Of a stretch of 64,000 nucleotides of DNA, positions 61,331 to 64,000 are shown piece by piece. Under the pieces are notes generated by a model that was not told the DNA's origin, ran no database searches, and saw only the letters and a program-made list of their open reading frames with translations. Made by a program: the position numbers and the translations under genes. Position 1 is the first letter of the stretch; the number at the start of each line of letters is the position of its first letter. This DNA comes from Laterigemmans sp052161645 (GTDB taxonomy: Bacteria; Planctomycetota; Planctomycetia; Pirellulales; Pirellulaceae), in NCBI GenBank assembly GCA_052161645.1, contig CP197414.1; one strand, given 5' to 3'.

Positions 61331-64000
61331 CCTTTCAGCATTTTCTCGATTCGAGTGGGTGAGACTTTGACCGCCGTGCCGAGTGGTTGAGCGAACAGAC
61401 TGACCCTGAGTTCCTCGATCAACCAACGCACTTCGGCGGCTTTTCCTTGATCAGCTTGATCGTTTTCCAGCATTCCCAGATAGCCTCGCCAAAGATCGTC
61501 GACTGTGGCTGTCAACTCGCGATCTTTATTCGCCGCACCACTGCGGACTTTATCCAAGCGATATTCGACGGCGGCAAAGTAACGCGGATAGTGTTGCAGC
61601 CATTCCCAGGGCGTCGTTTGCATAAAGCCTGGTAGCAGTAATCGTTCAAGTTGTTCGTTGACATCGGCAATAGCCGCTTTGAGCGCAGGGGCTTGAGCGC
61701 TTTCCAGCACGACGCGGACGGCGTGAATGGCGGTTGCCAATTTGGGAAGCCAAGTCGCCACGTCTTGCGTGGCGATTGCGATTCGCCGCCCTCGTTCTTG
61801 GCGTTTAGCATTAAACGCAGCCGGTGTCCGCACCAGTGGTTCGCCATCGACAAAAGCCCGGCGGGCGATCAGGTCGGTTAATTGCGAATTGAATTGATCG
61901 TTGGGCACGGCGTGGGCCATTAGCAAGCGACTTCGCTCAACCTCCGGCAGCCACCGCACTTGGCCGCGCAGCTCTTTGCGTTCGGTGATGGCAAATAATC
62001 GCATCAAGCCTTGGCGAGTGGCAATTTCCGCCGCCCCGCGATCGGCGAAGACGCGAACATCAACACTTTCCCCACGATCGATCAGCGCGGGGTATTGGGC
62101 GACCTGAACCCCGCCGCGTTGGCGGACCACTTCCCCGGGCAGCTCATCGATTTCAAAATCTTTCATCCCATCACGATCAAGATCAGCGTCGCGTTGTTCG
62201 ACGTGATCGGTGGCGGCTTGGGGAGTGGATTCTGGATCGAGATTCAATTGTGAGCGAACTTCGCCAATGCTTCGCCCGCTGGCCACCGAGCGGCCTGCAT
62301 CATCGACGACTCGCACGTGGAATCGGTAATGAGGGGACAGTTTGGTTTGGTCAAAGTCGGTTTCTTGGATCGACATTTCGGCATGTCGAGATAGCGCTTC
62401 GCAGAGGCTGGGCATAAAGGGCAGTTGGCCGGCAGCCTCGTGCAACTCGCCGCGGACACGCGACGCTGTTTCCGCGGCGGGAACCAGGTTTCGGCGGATG
62501 CGTTTGGGGAGCGCTTTGATGAGGGCGGCGATTTTCTCTTCTAATAAACCGGGGACCAACCAGCCGAGGCGATGATCGGAAATTTGTGAGAGTGCGGCTT
62601 GGGGAACCGTAACCGTGATGCCATCATCCTCGGCACCCGGCTCAAAGCGATAATCCAAGGGCAATTGCGTTTGTCCGATGTCCAAAGCGCTGGGGAAAGC
62701 AGTCGGCTCCAGCGGCGTGGCCTCCCCACGCAAAAGATCCTCCGGACGCATGTAGGGAGTATCCCGGCAAGTATCGCCGCCAGTATCGCTGCTGGGAGGC
62801 GATTCCAACCAGCGTGAGAGACGATCGGCATCGCCCAGTTGTTTGCTCCAGGCGGGGATTGGTAGATCGCGGTCCCAGCGTTCCAGCGTGGCCCGGTCGA
62901 GCACATCGGGGGGCAAGCGATCTTGATAGAAGTGCAAGATGGTAAAGTCATCAATCACCAAGTCGCGGCTGCGAGTTTTGGCCGCCAGGTCACTGATCGC
63001 GTCTCGCAGTCGGCGGTTATGCGTGACGCAGCGGGCTCGGGTGGGCAGCTTTCTTTCCACCAAGCCTTGTTCGATTAATAATTCCCGAGAGGTTGTTGGA
63101 TCGATCGGCGACAAGGGAACGCGTCGACCACTGACGACCGGCAAACCGAATAGGCTGACTCGTTCATAGCAAAAAGCGCCTCCTTGGCGATCGCTCCAGT
63201 GTGGATCGCTGTAAGTTCGTTTGACGAGGTGTTGGCCGACGATTTCCAGCCACTCGGGCTGGATGCTCGCCACGCAGCGGGCGTACTGTTTGGAGGTTTC
63301 CAATAGTTCGGCGGCGACGATCCATTTGGGCTTGGCCCCGAACACGCCCGAACCGGGCCACAGCGAAAGTTTCAGTCCCCCGACTCCGGTGTACTCATGT
63401 TTGTCACCGCGCATCGCCGCGCCGCTGAGCAAACCGGCCAGCAACGCTTGATGGATTGAGCGATAGCGATCTTCATTGAGAATCGCTTGTTCGGCATCAT
63501 CCCAATTGACATCGATGCGCGGTTGGCCGATGGGGGCGGATCGTTTATTTGGTTGCCCTTGAGAGCGGGGCTCCAGGGAGCCAGCCAGTTCGCGGAGCTG
63601 ACGATAAACATCGGCCCATTCGCGAAGCCGAGTGGGTGAGAGAAAGCGGCTGCGGCAAGCTTTTTCCAAGCGGTTGCGGCTGAGATTCTCGCGCTGTTGG
63701 TGATAGAACTTCCAAAGCCGCAGGAGACTAAGGAAATCGCTTTTGGGATCTTGAAAGATCGTTTGCGCTTCGTCGGCAGCTTGACGTTTTTCGGGGGGCC
63801 GTTCGCGTGGATCTTGAATTTCCAGGGCAGCCGCGATCACGAGAATTTCTGGCAACACACCATGTTCATGGCCAGCCAGAATGATTCGGCCCACGCGGGG
63901 ATCGACGGGCATGCGACCTAATTGTCGACCGATGTCGGTCAACCGTTTTTGCTCGTCAAGGGCGCCAATTTCAAACAGCGTCCGATAGCCTTCGCGAATG
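61327..64000 (-). CDS. hrpA: ATP-dependent RNA helicase HrpA, 3' part (runs off window)
   Basis: The last 890 residues of a DEAH-box helicase are visible; the frame is open to the window end with no stop. The start-like TTG at 63942 is internal, since GYRTLFEIGALDEQKRL precedes it in the same frame and reads as HrpA. The visible part contains GRQLGRMPVDPRVGRIILAG (helicase-associated domain), an OB-fold-like region (RCVTHNRRLRDAISDLAAK, then LHFYQDRLPPDVLDRATLER) and a long DUF3418-type C-terminus that ends LGTAVKVSPTRIEKMLKG. The DEAH motor itself (about 400 residues) lies beyond 64000. HrpA remodels mRNA structures; its C-terminal region is normally this long. Convergent with the propeller gene. 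Confidence 0.92.
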   Translation of the reverse strand, partial: IREGYRTLFEIGALDEQKRLTDIGRQLGRMPVDPRVGRIILAGHEHGVLPEILVIAAALEIQDPRERPPEKRQAADEAQTIFQDPKSDFLSLLRLWKFYHQQRENLSRNRLEKACRSRFLSPTRLREWADVYRQLRELAGSLEPRSQGQPNKRSAPIGQPRIDVNWDDAEQAILNEDRYRSIHQALLAGLLSGAAMRGDKHEYTGVGGLKLSLWPGSGVFGAKPKWIVAAELLETSKQYARCVASIQPEWLEIVGQHLVKRTYSDPHWSDRQGGAFCYERVSLFGLPVVSGRRVPLSPIDPTTSRELLIEQGLVERKLPTRARCVTHNRRLRDAISDLAAKTRSRDLVIDDFTILHFYQDRLPPDVLDRATLERWDRDLPIPAWSKQLGDADRLSRWLESPPSSDTGGDTCRDTPYMRPEDLLRGEATPLEPTAFPSALDIGQTQLPLDYRFEPGAEDDGITVTVPQAALSQISDHRLGWLVPGLLEEKIAALIKALPKRIRRNLVPAAETASRVRGELHEAAGQLPFMPSLCEALSRHAEMSIQETDFDQTKLSPHYRFHVRVVDDAGRSVASGRSIGEVRSQLNLDPESTPQAATDHVEQRDADLDRDGMKDFEIDELPGEVVRQRGGVQVAQYPALIDRGESVDVRVFADRGAAEIATRQGLMRLFAITERKELRGQVRWLPEVERSRLLMAHAVPNDQFNSQLTDLIARRAFVDGEPLVRTPAAFNAKRQERGRRIAIATQDVATWLPKLATAIHAVRVVLESAQAPALKAAIADVNEQLERLLLPGFMQTTPWEWLQHYPRYFAAVEYRLDKVRSGAANKDRELTATVDDLWRGYLGMLENDQADQGKAAEVRWLIEELRVSLFAQPLGTAVKVSPTRIEKMLKG

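Noticed and set aside
1..64000. tRNA, rRNA, riboswitch and prophage signatures
   Set aside because: No cloverleaf, rRNA-like block, known riboswitch core or phage structural gene was recognised while reading both strands; absence by eye is not proof.

Overview
The window comes from a planctomycete, probably of the Pirellula/Rhodopirellula type. The evidence is a set of families largely confined to that phylum: a PSCyt1/DUF1549/DUF1553 protein paired with a DUF1501 protein, a DUF1559 pilin-like protein, sigma factor genes coupled to Ser/Thr kinase genes, a REP-associated transposase, and long runs of secreted planctomycete-specific proteins. Base 1 is the TTG start of dnaA, followed by a candidate oriC and dnaN, so the window probably begins at the assembly zero point at the replication origin.

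Layout. 1-2.9 kb: replication block (dnaA, candidate oriC, dnaN, dciA-like). 2.9-5.2 kb: a TIM-barrel sugar isomerase-like protein and an HI0933-type flavoprotein. 5.2-9.7 kb: a decayed accessory region. It holds an IS481-like element with an in-frame stop codon that truncates a small exported protein, then about 1.1 kb of degenerate tandem repeats that copy the 3' end of an adjacent REP-associated transposase gene. 9.7-14.2 kb: a cytochrome-like/DUF1501 pair and a DUF4870 membrane protein. 14.2-16 kb: a TrhO-RluA fusion. 16-31.3 kb: a nine-gene minus-strand operon read MoxR, DUF58, BatA-like, vWA/amidotransferase-like, a large three-TM protein, two exported paralogues, an alpha/alpha-barrel protein and a TlpA-tailed protein.

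31.4-45 kb: a CinA-like/nucleotidyltransferase fusion, an ECF sigma factor with an unusual partner, a DUF1559 protein behind a Fur-like palindrome, a PDZ protein, a radical SAM enzyme, a CcsA/HemX-like protein with hemA, lnt, a Ser/Thr kinase and an NtrC-type regulator. 45-53 kb: signalling-rich, with a small exported protein, an ECF sigma factor overlapping a 1294-aa kinase that carries a zinc-finger anti-sigma motif, and a second cassette of exported protein, ECF sigma and putative anti-sigma. REP-like hairpins lie in two gaps here. 53-64 kb: a conserved unknown protein, a double SF1 helicase broken by one frameshift, tex, a beta-propeller protein, and the 3' two-thirds of hrpA running off the end.

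Most of the window is housekeeping or phylum-typical. The observations that stand out are the transposase-tail repeat array, the nine-gene MoxR/vWA operon with two mutually similar exported proteins, three fusion or coupling architectures (TrhO-RluA, CinA-nucleotidyltransferase, anti-sigma finger plus kinase) and the double helicase. No tRNA, rRNA or CRISPR array was recognised. All family assignments come from reading motifs by eye, with no database search.
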